Shown here: one piece after another, positions 10,775-21,458 of the stretch | Layout: every line of letters starts with the position of its first letter | Numbering within the stretch: position 1 is the first letter of the stretch | Assembly: GCA_028752905.1 (NCBI GenBank) | Contig: JAQNBH010000010.1 | Location: 22,205,070-22,269,069, forward strand | DNA from: Cladorhizidae sp. MBARI D1340-BT2 | Lineage: Eukaryota > Porifera > Demospongiae > Poecilosclerida > Cladorhizidae | Reading direction: 5' to 3' | DNA: 64,000 bases | Translations under genes and position numbers: made by a program | The notes under the pieces: generated by a model | Databases searched by the model: none | Seen by the model: the letters and a program-made list of their open reading frames with translations, nothing else | What the model was told of the DNA's origin: nothing

Positions 10775-11149
10775 TAAACGATATATTACATGCCCTATAG
10801 CCCACCAATTTAAAGAACATGTGTATATTTATTAGAGAAATTTATCTTCATTAGTGATCTGATTCTGAAGTCTATTCTTATGGCAGAGGGATTTTTTATA
10901 CCAACTGCTTAATTATAATTTTTTTTTAGCTGTTCAGATATGCATGTGTGTATATTATGTATACATTATAGCTCCTATAGTAGCTCATAACACTACTAGA
11001 TACTTTGTAAGCTCTTGAATTGTTACACCAAATATTATTTCAATAGTACAGAATTCCTCTTTCCCTCCCACCTTAAATTTCTATACCTCATTCAATTTAA
11101 TCACAGTCATTATTGACAATCATTGTATTTTTTAATTCTTAATTTGTAG
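10775..11149. other. intron DNA before exon 2
   Basis: AT-rich, ending in a polypyrimidine tract and the acceptor TTTGTAG at 11149. Nothing else recognised. Confidence 0.5.
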
Positions 11150-11314
11150 TGAAAGTGGAATCCCAGAATCTCGTGTCATGCTACAATGCTGAAAATTGTT
11201 TGGATGGTGATGCTGTAGAGGCTACCATTGATAATTGTTGTCTACATAACTTTGATCCACCTGGCATGGGATATTCTATTCCTGGAATTGTTGTTTGCAG
11301 TATCTGTCCCCAAA
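11150..11314 (+). CDS. Calx-beta membrane protein, exon 2 (Cys-rich)
   Basis: Acceptor TTTGTAG| and donor AAA|GTATGT bound 165 bases that translate, in phase 1, to VKVESQNLVSCYNAENCLDG, then a CC pair, HNFDPPGMGYS and VVCSICPQ. Six or more Cys in 55 residues point to an extracellular disulfide-rich module after the signal peptide. I do not recognise a named family. Both borders are phase 1, matching exons 1 and 3. Confidence 0.7.
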
Positions 11315-11349
11315 GTATGTAAGAACTGAGGTTTCATATCTAATCGTGG

Positions 11350-11396
11350 GTGTATGTGTGTGTGTGTGTGATGGTGGGGGGGGGGGGAGGGGGGAT
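11350..11396. repeat. GT run followed by a G tract
   Basis: GTGTGTGTGTGTG followed by two runs of G interrupted by single A. It can form G-quadruplex-like structure and is a likely assembly trouble spot. Confidence 0.85.
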
Positions 11397-11511
11397 TATA
11401 AAATGTTTTCTATTGTTATTGTGGTCACTTTTCTTATACAAATTAATTTCCGCAAATAAAAATAATATTGCTGGATATTATAATCACTTGCTACTCACAG
11501 TAAGATGTCTT

Positions 11512-12407
11512 AGGCCAGTTCACAATATGCATCGTCAGTTCATATTATGGAAGCAATCTTGAATTTTGACATCTGTTCCACCATTGATAGACAGAAGATC
11601 CTGCTAGATACACATTATGGCAGCTGTTGGATGAGAAGTTATGTGTAATATTGCTACTAGACAGCTAAGCCAGCTAGCAAGCCATAACTACTAAATCAGC
11701 CACACTGCTATTAATTATCTAGCTCGCTAGCCTGCTACTGCACTCCAAGCTAGTACCAAAAATGTCAAACTACTAGCTACAAAGGCTATAGTCAGATATG
11801 TTTGCAAACAATAGTAGCTAGAGTAGTACCAGCTAGCTATGTAACACATTATACTTGACTTACATCTATTTCTAGGCAAATATCTTTTGAAGATACCTGT
11901 TCTCAGCCGTAAACTATACAGCTGATGCTGTAGTTCATAACATGCTCAATTCTAGCATTTTGATATGTCAGACACTCAAAGTTCAATGCTGGAATAGAAG
12001 TACATGTATATCCTATTCCATTGTATTTTATAGTCTATTGTGGAATGAAGTACATGTAGATCCTACTCCATCATATTGTATAGGATCCTGGTATCTGGAA
12101 TAAGTACAAGTTGACCATTGTATCGTATTCTATTGTGGTATGGTATCAGAACTTTGCTGGTTAGCAACTTGATGATATTATAAGATGATAAATTTGGCGA
12201 GCATCTTGTTGTGAACTTGTCTTTATTGAGTAGATTGGAGAAAAGATGAAGGGAAAAGTAGCTGGTAACAATTAGATATTAAATACATTTCCCCTTAGCT
12301 TAATCAAAAGAAGTGTGCTATGCCAATATAACTCACGTTTAGTTCTACTCAAGCATTGCAATGCAACACCACACTGCCAGTGAATATGGCATATTATGAA
12401 CCAGCCT
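11512..12407. mobile_element. MITE, copy 2 (TIR AGGCYRGTTCAYAATATGC)
   Basis: Starts AGGCCAGTTCACAATATGC and ends GCATATTATGAACCAGCCT, a 19-bp imperfect terminal inverted repeat. It matches copy 1 (10165-10774) along its first half and is longer because of an internal tandem stretch around 12000-12140 (TGGAATGAAGTACATGTAGA). There is no coding capacity. Together with copy 1 it flanks exon 2. Confidence 0.75.
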
Positions 12408-15157
12408 CGACAATTTATACTGCGTTTAGCTTTCTTAAACTCCACAAGAACATCCAGCATGCTTTGAATTCTTTCCAAAGTAGTCAACTAGCAAGCTGAA
12501 GACAAAACTGTTAACAAAGTGTTGACTATAAGAGTGCAGTGTAAAAAGAAAACACCAAAAAACTGTCATTAAAAATGCACGGTCAGCTTGGTACATCGAT
12601 CAGAGGCAGAATTTTCTTGCTGTGTAGCTGCAGAAAACCTCAGTAGAGGATAGAAGACGACCCTTCTGCTTTCGAATCCTGTGGCTTTAATCCTCTAGTA
12701 AAGTTTATCCCAATTCCCTCTGATGTTTTTATTGCTACAATTGTTCTAACTCTCTATTTTCTGTGTTTCTTCCCCACCCAAACCTTCATATCACAGGCCA
12801 ACTTCAGTCCCTGAAATCCCAAAGACCTTATGTTATGCATTGTTTTCTTATAACATACAAAATGGAAAAACTACAGCACCCCCATAATTATACTCTAGCT
12901 CCACTCACGTTAACTTTTGTATCAGTGGATGTGCCATGTCTGCTTGGTTTCTATAACTTACAATTCTGTAAAATTTCAGAGCACTTCGAGCATAAGGATT
13001 ATCATGCATTTTGTTTTTTTGGTGCAATAGAACATAAAATTGGTAAGAATTGTCATTTTGAGATGTCATAGCAGGGATGAGATTAACTTTAAGCTTTTTT
13101 GTTTTTTAAGTTAACTTTTCAACTGAAATATTCATGAAGACCGAAGTATTTCAGGTGAAACATTGGCTTCAAAAGCCGATTTAAATTATTGGAATCAATC
13201 ATACAAGGATGAGGTTCTATAAATGATGGTGCTCTTCTATGAATGATGTATAGGATAGAAACAGATATTGCGGTGGGCATGGATGATGAGGATACAGGAA
13301 GACAATGAAGCTTTGTGTATAGTATGCTAAAGAAAATGCTGCACTGAGTTCCATAAAGCCACAACACTAGACCAGTTTTTTTATGGAGAATGCTGGTGGG
13401 AGTAGTGGAGTGCAGCTTTCTGTTGATGAAGTGATGGAAAGCTTATGGGAATCAAGCACCATCTGCAAGTCACCAACTTTGCTGCATGTCTAGGGAAGAG
13501 CCGAGGAAGAAATGCTGTAATAACTAACATGTTGTAGAGTTCTGCAGTTAATAAGGTCAGACAGACGTCACTTGATTTTTAGTAACTACTTTTCAAGTTT
13601 GACAATATGTTGTGGACAATGTGATATAGTGTGTGACGGTCCTTTAGAGCAAAGCCTTGAGCTGCGAGGACGATCATCGGTTTCTCATTTTGTTTTTCTG
13701 TCTCAAACAAAAGAGTTTTGACCATTGATAAGAAGAGTACCAAAACTCATCGACAATTGCATGCTCGTAAGTGAAACTCCACCCTAGTATCATAAAATAT
13801 TATTATTTTTGCAAGATGGCAATGTTTTGACTTTAAGGCCAATCTATGCATGAAAGTTTCCGTTTTCCAGTGATAGCAGATATATTTGCACAACTTGATG
13901 GGCATAAAAAGTTATGCTAGATTTCACACAAAATCTGCTTCTAGCTAGGCTGCATCTAATCTTATTATACTATAAAAATACTACAGTTGCTGGAATGGCG
14001 AGTTTTACAACAACAAATGTGGTAATTGGCTTCAACAAATAATAAAAAGCCAAAAATAGTGTATAGCTAGCTACATTGTATAGCAGAAGGCAATAAATGA
14101 TATACATGTAAGAACAATCAAATAAGTTCTGTGTGGCAACCATACTAGAGCTAAGTTGAAGTATATACTAGCTAGCTAAGTAAAGTGAACTAAAAAGATT
14201 GTTATGGTCTTGGACCTAAATGCCAGCAAGCTAGGGAAATGAAAGTGTTTTCAGGAATTTTTTTCTTTTGTTGATGCTAGGCTAGCTGGCATATTGACAA
14301 TGTTTGCCTATTAGAGCCTTCAAGCATTGGAGAAGGCAACTTGATCTTTGCAGTTACTTCAACACATGTCTTCAGCAGATATGTGTACATTAGTTTTGAT
14401 CCCTAAATACAAACAACTATATTGGAATGACTTGTCAAAAGAAAGGAAAGAAGAATGTACCTGGATGCTTTCATCGTTTAAAATCGTGAATACCAATTAA
14501 AATACAGATTCGAAAAAAGGAGCGAAATTACACACTGCCTTAGTAATGCACTTCTCATCAACTGACGACCGACATAAGCATCTTCAGGTGGAAACTCGGA
14601 CATGATTCATTAAAATAATGCTTATGAACCTTATGCCTTAAACACTATCCTTAAACAAAGCTAGTAGTAGCAGTTGTACTAGTAGTAGTAATTATTGTTG
14701 ATGCTGCTGTTGTATTCATAAGCCAGGTAAGCTGCTCTATCAAACTTGACTTCTGAGTGAGAGAAAAAAGGCTGACTATCGCAGATGCTATCATGAACAA
14801 CCTCTTTAAGCCTCTTTATTTCTGTTTCTAGATGATCTTCTTCTGCTGAGACGAGCTATAAAGGCATGTATCTTACTGGAAATCACTTTGAATTCTCTTG
14901 GGTGATTTTTTTGGCTGTAATTTTGTTGTAGACATAGTCTGACTTAGTGCAGAGTAGCTGCTCCTTACTGATATAATGGCACGATTTTGTCTGCAAAAAA
15001 ACAAGTTAGCTGTAAATGTTATGTGAATGGTCAATCAAGCATTCTTGGTCATGAATGAGGTCAATTTTCCGTGCATTTTTTTCTTGATTGCTTTTGCTTG
15101 CCACATATTTGTAATCCACTACCGGGTGTACTGCTTGCTTGTTTTTCTTTTTCTTAG
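12408..15157. other. intron 2 interior, nothing recognised
   Basis: About 2.7 kb of AT-rich DNA. Open frames at 12763-13071 (+) and 13119-13367 (-) have no recognisable domain, poor composition and no splice context, so they are not called. It ends in a T-rich tract and CTTAG at 15157. Confidence 0.45.
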
Positions 15158-15287
15158 TATTTGGATTCTTTGATGCAACATTCTCTGGAATTGAACGTTG
15201 GGTCCCTTATTCGGTACAATTTGGAACACTCTGGAAGAGCTCCCGATTTTATTACTGTATCAATTTCTCTGGAATTGGAGACATCAA
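15158..15287 (+). CDS. Calx-beta membrane protein, exon 3 (first half-domain, frameshifted)
   Basis: From the phase 1 join with exon 2 the exon opens IFGFFDATFSGIERWVPYS, then VQFGTL, a Calx-beta first strand. The fitting continuation, FITVSISLELETS, lies one frame over and joins exon 4 (TSDVDL) in phase 1. The exon is 130 bases, and neighbouring phase-1 exons are multiples of three, so one base is extra, near 15226-15240. In the original frame the reading hits TAG at 15289-15291. The donor is CAA|GTAGGA, weaker than the others. Either this gene copy is decaying or the assembly has a one-base error. Confidence 0.6.
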
Positions 15288-15565
15288 GTAGGATAACAAT
15301 TACAGATATTCTATTGAATACTCCTACAAATAGATCAGACAATAATGTGTAATTGTCTAGGCTGACTAAATATTTAGTTAGACTTAATGTTTCTAGTCAT
15401 CGGTTTTATCTGCATTCAAATCCATAGGTAATGTGTAGTTTATTAATAGGATATTTTTAATCTCACCATACGTTGATGATACCAGTGTGTGTGTTTTGTC
15501 TATAATATAATAATATCCTTCTCTCCTTCCTTACCTACTAATGTGAATATCACTTTACTCATGCT

Positions 15566-15872
15566 GTTGAACTTGTTGTTGTTGTGTTGTTATTGTTGCA
15601 TTGTTGTGTTGTTATTGTGTTCTTTTGTTGTGCTGTTGTTGCATTATTGTTGTTGAGCTGTTGTTTTGTGGTGCTGTTGTTGTGTAGTTGTTGTGTTGTT
15701 GTGCTATTGTTGTGCTCTTGTTGCTGTGATATTGCTCAGATGTTGTTGTGTTATTGTTCTTCTGTTGTTCTTGTTGCGATGTTGGTCTGTTGATGCTGTG
15801 CTGTTGTTGAGTTGTTGTTGTTCTATTGTTGTTCATTTGTTGTTCTGTTGTTGTTGTTGTGCTGTTGTTCTA
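15566..15872. repeat. GTT-rich trinucleotide stretch
   Basis: Interrupted GTT/TTG/GTGCT runs in intron 3. Both strands show long open frames of Leu/Cys or Asn/Gln/Thr runs, which come from the repeat and not from a gene. Confidence 0.9.
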
Positions 15873-16011
15873 GGCCTTCAATTGAAAGGGTTGGCTTTGG
15901 TCAAAGTTGTAATGATGAAAATTAAATAACTATTCAGCTGATTTTTATGAATGTAATAGAGCCCCATTCCTTGATTTCACACAAAATTAACTGTGTATCA
16001 TTTTGATATAG

Positions 16012-16218
16012 GTACTAGTGATGTGGATCTGATCACTACTAACTTGAATCTGTTTGCATTGAGTGGGAACCAATTAATTTCATTCACTTTGACAAAGGAT
16101 TCAGTAGCACAAGAAGATGATGAAGTTTTCCGTGTTACTGCACAACCTGTACAGGAAATGAACTTAATTGGATTTGAAACCAGGCTTACTTTAACAGCAA
16201 CAATAGTGGATGATGACA
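16012..16218 (+). CDS. Calx-beta membrane protein, exon 4 (second half-domain)
   Basis: Acceptor GATATAG| and donor GACA|GTGAGT bound 207 bases, phase 1 at both ends. The translation is TSDVDLITTNLNLFALSG, then FTLTKDSVAQEDDEVFRV, ending TATIVDDDS. The pattern D-x-x-x-E-D-D-E-x-F and the final I-V-D-D-D are the C-terminal half of a Calx-beta domain, where the acidic residues bind calcium. It completes the domain begun in exon 3. Confidence 0.85.
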
Positions 16219-17367
16219 GTGAGTTAACATTGTGGATAGAAACATGAGATGCTCCCATGAAATTTGTTTGCAAGATGATGCATTATTGTCGACAAATTTG
16301 TCTGCTCTCTCTAAAAAAGATGCAAAGCCTTTTGCATTATGGTCTTGTCTTTATTGATCAGTTAACTAAATTATGCAAATTGCTATAGGTGCAGATACTG
16401 TTGGGAGGGTGGGGGTGGTATGTTTCTAGGGAGTCTGGACTTTACACTGATGAAATAGGTTACAGGTAGTAATTTTTTTAAATCATATTGACAAAGGTAA
16501 TTCACAAGCAACATAAAAGATACATACAATCAAGAATCCAAACCCATGAGTGCTTGCTCTAAATGGCACACTTAAAATTGGGGTTGAGTAATTTTGAAAC
16601 CCGTAGCCTGCTAAATAGTTTGAAATTAGCTCTGTACAACTTGCTTTATTCAAAGCTGAACTGTATTGCTTACAGTTGCTAACATGTTAATGCATCTTAC
16701 AAAGCTTAAAATTCATATTAGCCAGCATATCCAGCTCCTCAATGCCTACCTCAGAGCACTCATGCTATAGTTTGGCTCCTTCCTTCCTTGCTCACTGGAA
16801 GGGCTTGTTTTGCCTTCTAAGTTGTGAGTTCTGGGCCTATCACTGCCACAGGTTTATACGTGAGGGATGGTTCTTGATAAAACTTAATAACACTACTTGT
16901 ATCTCGGTAATTTAGACAGGTTTTTGTAAATCTGGTCACATAGTGTATCAATGATATTAATTACTGCTAATGTTAGTATGGAGACTGATCACGATATAAG
17001 GGCTTGCTCCATCTAGCAGAGAAAATTTATCTCTATGTTGCATTTAGATCGAAACCTGGAATTTTTTCCTTTTTCCTTTCCCCCCTACTTTTTCACCTTA
17101 CCAACCAACCAATAGCAAGGCACTACTACAGGTTGTAGGTGACAGCTTCTTTTCTCAACAGCTATCTGTATGTGTGCTATTTATTGATAAAACTCAATCG
17201 ATGTGGATGTAGAGAAGCGTCATGATTTTGTGAAACATATTTCTTGCTTTTTTGTTTACATAAGTACATAAATATTGGTTTTAGAATATATACAGCTACT
17301 GTAGGTATACATTTTAATTGTTTTAACGTGGCATTTATATTTACCCTTTTTAATCTTTTTCTAATAG
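16219..17367. other. intron 4, nothing recognised
   Basis: AT-rich DNA of about 1.1 kb without repeats or coding signal that I can support. It ends in a pyrimidine-rich tract and CTAATAG. Confidence 0.5.
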
Positions 17368-17580
17368 CCGTATTCTTCAGATTCTCTGAGTCCGATTACA
17401 GGGAGAATGAGATGCCAAATGCAATGATGCCAGTGAAAATCACCAAGGGTCAGAATGTACAGTTAGCTAATCCAGTCATCTTCAACATAATACCATTGAC
17501 CGTTGCTGAATCAGTGTCACGGGGAATTAATGTTGATAATTCAACATTAATGAGAACCCCTGATTCTCCACGTCAAGCTA
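17368..17580 (+). CDS. Calx-beta membrane protein, exon 5 (first half-domain)
   Basis: 213 bases between CTAATAG| and GCTA|GTAAGA, phase 1 at both ends. It begins VFFRFSESDYRENEM (a Calx-beta first strand: x-F-x-F-x-x-x-x-Y-x-x-x-E) and continues MMPVKITKGQNV, VIFNIIPLTVAES and NVDNSTLMRTPDSP. It is 71 codons, long for a half domain because of a loop before the donor. It pairs with exon 6. Confidence 0.82.
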
Positions 17581-17689
17581 GTAAGATATAATTGACTATT
17601 ATGTCATTCCCTTGGGCTATTAATTATTTGGTAGGAGCTTTTTATTAGCCAGAATATATTTAGAAATATAATAACTTGGGCTATTCAGC

Positions 17690-18090
17690 AGACACATATA
17701 CACTAGAACCTGGAAGATCTTCATATAATTGGTGGTCGATTACAAACTATAAGGCTATTGGTAGATTACAAGCTGTAAGGCTAGTCTTAGATTACAAGCT
17801 ATAAGGCTCCTTTTTGTGTGTGTCTTTTTACTCCTTTGACAATTATTAGGTGTGTACAATGAAATCTGTCACCTAGTGAAGATTTCCATGCTAAAACATC
17901 ACTATTAGTGTTAAGATCATTTTTCTTTAAACCTTTCTTAGAATATCAATGTGCCTACTGCTATCCAAAGGAAAGTCGATGCTTTATCTGACTTTGGTAG
18001 CTAGTCACCCTAGCCTAAGGAAAGTGGATGTTTCATAAGCACATCTGACTTTGGTAGCTAGTCACCCTATATAGCCTAAGTGTAAAGTAT
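17690..18090. repeat. two short tandem repeats in intron 5
   Basis: 17728-17808 has three units of about 30 bp around GATTACAAGCTATAAGGCT. 17960-18080 has two units of about 65 bp sharing CTGACTTTGGTAGCTAGTCA and CCTAAGGAAAGT. Confidence 0.8.
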
Positions 18091-18166
18091 TTTACCTACA
18101 ACAGAAACAACTTGTTTTCATATTTCCTACCTCAGACCATGATATCATGTTCTTTCTTATTTACAG

Positions 18167-18393
18167 TGGAAGCAGATTTTGACACCTCTGCTTTCAATGT
18201 GGTCTTCCTGCTGATGAGGAATCAAATACTATTGCTGATATTAATGCTTGCATTTCTGTCGTGGATGATGTAATTAATGAAAATGAGGAACAGGTGTTTA
18301 TTGTTGTGTTGGAAGTAACTGAAGCTACTAACAAAGCATTAGTGAATAACATGGGCCGTAATCTCACTGTCTGCAGAATTATAGATAATGATC
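18167..18393 (+). CDS. Calx-beta membrane protein, exon 6 (second half-domain, frameshifted)
   Basis: The exon lies between TTTACAG| and GATC|GTAAGT. In phase 1 it opens EADFDTSAFNVVF. The fitting continuation, ADEESNTIADINACISVVDD, then VINENEEQVFIVVLEV and CRIIDND, is in a different frame. The length is 227 bases, one short of a multiple of three, so a base is missing near 18203-18207. Without it the reading meets TAA near 18270. The C-terminal part is a textbook Calx-beta end. This is the second single-base break in the gene, of opposite sign to exon 3. Confidence 0.7.
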
Positions 18394-19180
18394 GTAAGTA
18401 TACATGCTTTAAACAATACTCTGTATGTATTTTTAACGTATATATATGTATGTATATGTGTGGTCAAAAGTTTAAATTAGCTTTTCTACTTTGCAGTGTA
18501 CAAAAGTGTGCATAATCCATACTGTTTGGAGACATGTTACAATTTCCTGTTAGTTGGTATACTCATTTTTACTTGGAACTTTCATTTTTCTTATGTTCTA
18601 AATAAATTTTATGTCCAAAACATTGGTTTTCCATGAACAGATTAGTGTACCCTCTATGAATTTCATTTTAACAGTGTTAAACATAAAAAGATGCAGCCTT
18701 AAAGAAGCAGGTCAGCTTTGTGGATGTCAACAGCTCAGTCGAGCTGGCTAAGCTGTGGTGATATCGAAGCTACTGCAATCAAGTGGCCATTGAGCTGAGG
18801 TGATTACAAGAGCCACTTCAGTCAAACTGTTCTCTATCTGTAGCATTTCAAGTAGCTTGTTCAACCAAGGACACAGTCGGCAGAGGCGATAACTGAACAT
18901 TCATTAAGCTGTGCCTCAATCGTTCAGCTGTTTGTATGTCTACAGCTGCTCCAATTGATCCTCAGATGCTGTGATGTTGAGGGCTGTTCTACCAATTCTC
19001 AGTGGAATGCACTCAAGCACCATCCTATGCCCATACCCCTCACATTTTCTGAATTTTCATCAGTGATATTTGTTCTTTTTAAAGTACTAGATTACGAAAC
19101 ATAATGACAATTACTTGTACTGTTATCGTTGCAAAAGAGATATATAGGAGGGTCATATATTTTTTTATTATAAAATAAAT
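18394..19180. other. start of the 9.8-kb intron 6
   Basis: 18690-19000 is somewhat richer in GC than its surroundings and looks like a worn insertion, but I see no ends or domain. Otherwise AT-rich. Confidence 0.4.
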
Positions 19181-19669
19181 ACCGTATTTCCTCGATTAAA
19201 ATGTGCGCATTCTATTCATCATGAGCAGACGTACTACTAAAGGTGTACTCTATTAGCAGACATGCACACAATAGTGGGAAGAGATCATTGGATCTGGAAC
19301 AAGTAACAATTATTGCTAGTAGCAGTGTTTGTGCTACCCACTCACCTAATCTAGTTTGGTTTCCTTTATGGTCAGCTTTGTCACTTTCGATGGGATCATT
19401 GTAGTCGGCACCTTTTCTGTAGATTTGGGCTGTTTGGCTGGCAGTGTTTGCTGCAGCACTTCTTGCTACTTGCCTGGGCTGTAAGACACAGAATGCTGTC
19501 ATCATGTGACCTATATGTCTAGACTGAAACACTGCAACTTTTAATGATCACTTCACTGGGGACAGATTGCCAGTGTTTTATCTGGATCTTTCATGCTTCC
19601 TGCTAGTGTGCGGTGTAACTGAAGATGCATTCTATTCAAGGGCATGTTCTAAGTGAGGAAATATGGTGT
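19181..19669. mobile_element. short TIR element (ACCRTATTTCCTC ends)
   Basis: The left end ACCGTATTTCCTCGATTAAA faces, on the other strand at the right end, ACCATATTTCCTCACTTAGA. ATTCTATTC also recurs on each side. It is about 490 bp with no credible protein, so non-autonomous. This type of end is common in DNA-transposon MITEs; I do not assign a superfamily. Confidence 0.6.
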
Positions 19670-21458
19670 TATTATTGCTTAGACCTGTCAAAAGGAAAGG
19701 AAACAAGATTAAAAAAGGCAATATAATTTTGGTGCAAATGATCTAAAAAGGTGAAGTGTCATCTAAATATTTGTGGTCTATATTAGTAAATTCTTGTTGC
19801 TTTTTTTTTGACAAGACAATCCTATAATAATAGTCGAACAGCCCCCATCAAGAAGTTTCTCAGGATAATTCCACAACCAAGCAATGTCACTCTTTACTCA
19901 TGTTCGTTACTATATGAGTTCACCTGAATTTTGTCGAATGTCTGGTGTTTTTATCTATAAACCAACTAATTGTTCACTTTTTTGTAGCTAAGATGTGCCA
20001 TGGCTGCTGAATCAGCTCTGCTATGATCAAAATTACATACACTAGAGCTTGTCTATTATGCTGACAAACTTACTTATTTTCATGCATTTTTACTGAATTG
20101 AGAAGTTATTAGTGGTTGTATTACTGAATTTGATGTTTGGAGTTTTCTGGCAGTAAAATTACATGACTGAGATAGATTGATATTGTGATGAATTTGTTGC
20201 TACTGTTGGTTTGCTACCTTAGTACATTTAACTTTGAAGCATTTTTTGAGCTAAATCAGCTGAAATGACCATTTAAAAAGATGCTTAGAAAACTGCTGCT
20301 AAAGAGATTGTTAGCTGAGATATCAGCTTTTTTTCTCTCTGTGTCTTTGGCATCCGCACATTTTGAATTAGAGTTAATTAAACCACTATAAGAAGTACTA
20401 CCTGATAAATGGTGTTAGTTCAAGGAGTGCAATAAGGGTAAATATAGCTCTCTGTCTTTCAATAATGAAGGTTCAACATTTCTATTATAAAAATCTTGCC
20501 TGATCACTACAATGGTAGTGATTGGTAAAATGTCTCGTTATAAAGAGGCCTATGACACACTTAGCTAAAGTTGAACTCACCTACACTTCTGCATCTGTCA
20601 CCCATCCATATATTATATATATTACAGGCCCATAGGAAGCAAATCTGAACCTGTACGGCAACTGAGCCACACCTACAATGGGAGTGGCTTTACTTGCTAC
20701 TGGAACTAAACACACCCAACTTATATACTCTACCTAATAGCACTCCTTTTGGAGCTACAGCAGGATTCATACAGAAAATTTTGTTACAGGGGGCGGGGGG
20801 GGGGGGGGGGGGGGGGAGAGATGTTTGATCCTGAAATATATATTATTCGCTCTCATTATAACAATCATCTGCAGGGCTTTGCACAGGATATAGAGGGATT
20901 GGGGGGGGAGGGAAGGGAAAATGTGTACCTAATTGGCAGACTGTGCAAGTGTAGGGGGATCTGGGGGAAGGTTCCCACTTTTTACAATCTCTGAGATAGC
21001 AAAATTGCTTGAATTTGAACTTGGCTATGACTGTTATGCTAAAGGAAATATTACAGAATAAATTTGGGGTGGGATATGCGTTTTATTATTATTTTTGGGT
21101 GAGTTGTTGTGGTTTTGGAGGTGGGGAGGGATATCGCAGGACTCCATCCCCCTGTATGAAAACCTGCTATATACTGGTTGCCACACAGTCGTATAATTAT
21201 GGTGTATATTAATAAATGTATGTTTTACTATTATAATGTCTCTATGTGACCATCCAGCGCTGAAATTTTGTGGATATGTTTTGGGCTCTATAGAGTACTC
21301 TACATATTGAGGAGAATTTTCTTAGGAATTTCACTTACATTATATTACATGACAATGTTACTATATGACATAATTAAAATAGGTTGATTTATTAGTGTTT
21401 CAAATTTAAAATTGTCCGCTCAATTTCTGCAACAAACTCATTAAGGCATGATTTCAAG
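19670..21458. other. intron DNA with G-rich runs
   Basis: Mostly AT-rich without genes. A run of more than 20 G, broken by one C, lies at 20789-20817, and shorter G runs at 20900-20912 and 20952-20968. These are likely to be polymorphic in length and hard to sequence. Confidence 0.6.

Noticed and set aside
12763..13071. 102-codon plus-strand open frame
   Set aside because: No domain, no splice borders, and composition like surrounding intron DNA.
15161..15352. Reading MDSLMQHSLELNV... as the true frame of exon 3
   Set aside because: Its first half would need phase 0 after a phase 1 exon and lacks the Calx-beta first strand, which is clear in the other frame. Only its second half fits.
15584..15929. 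Leu/Cys-rich and Asn/Gln-rich open frames
   Set aside because: Products of the GTT-type trinucleotide run in intron 3.
18690..19000. GC-richer stretch as a possible small RNA gene
   Set aside because: No tRNA, snRNA or 5S boxes could be found on either strand.
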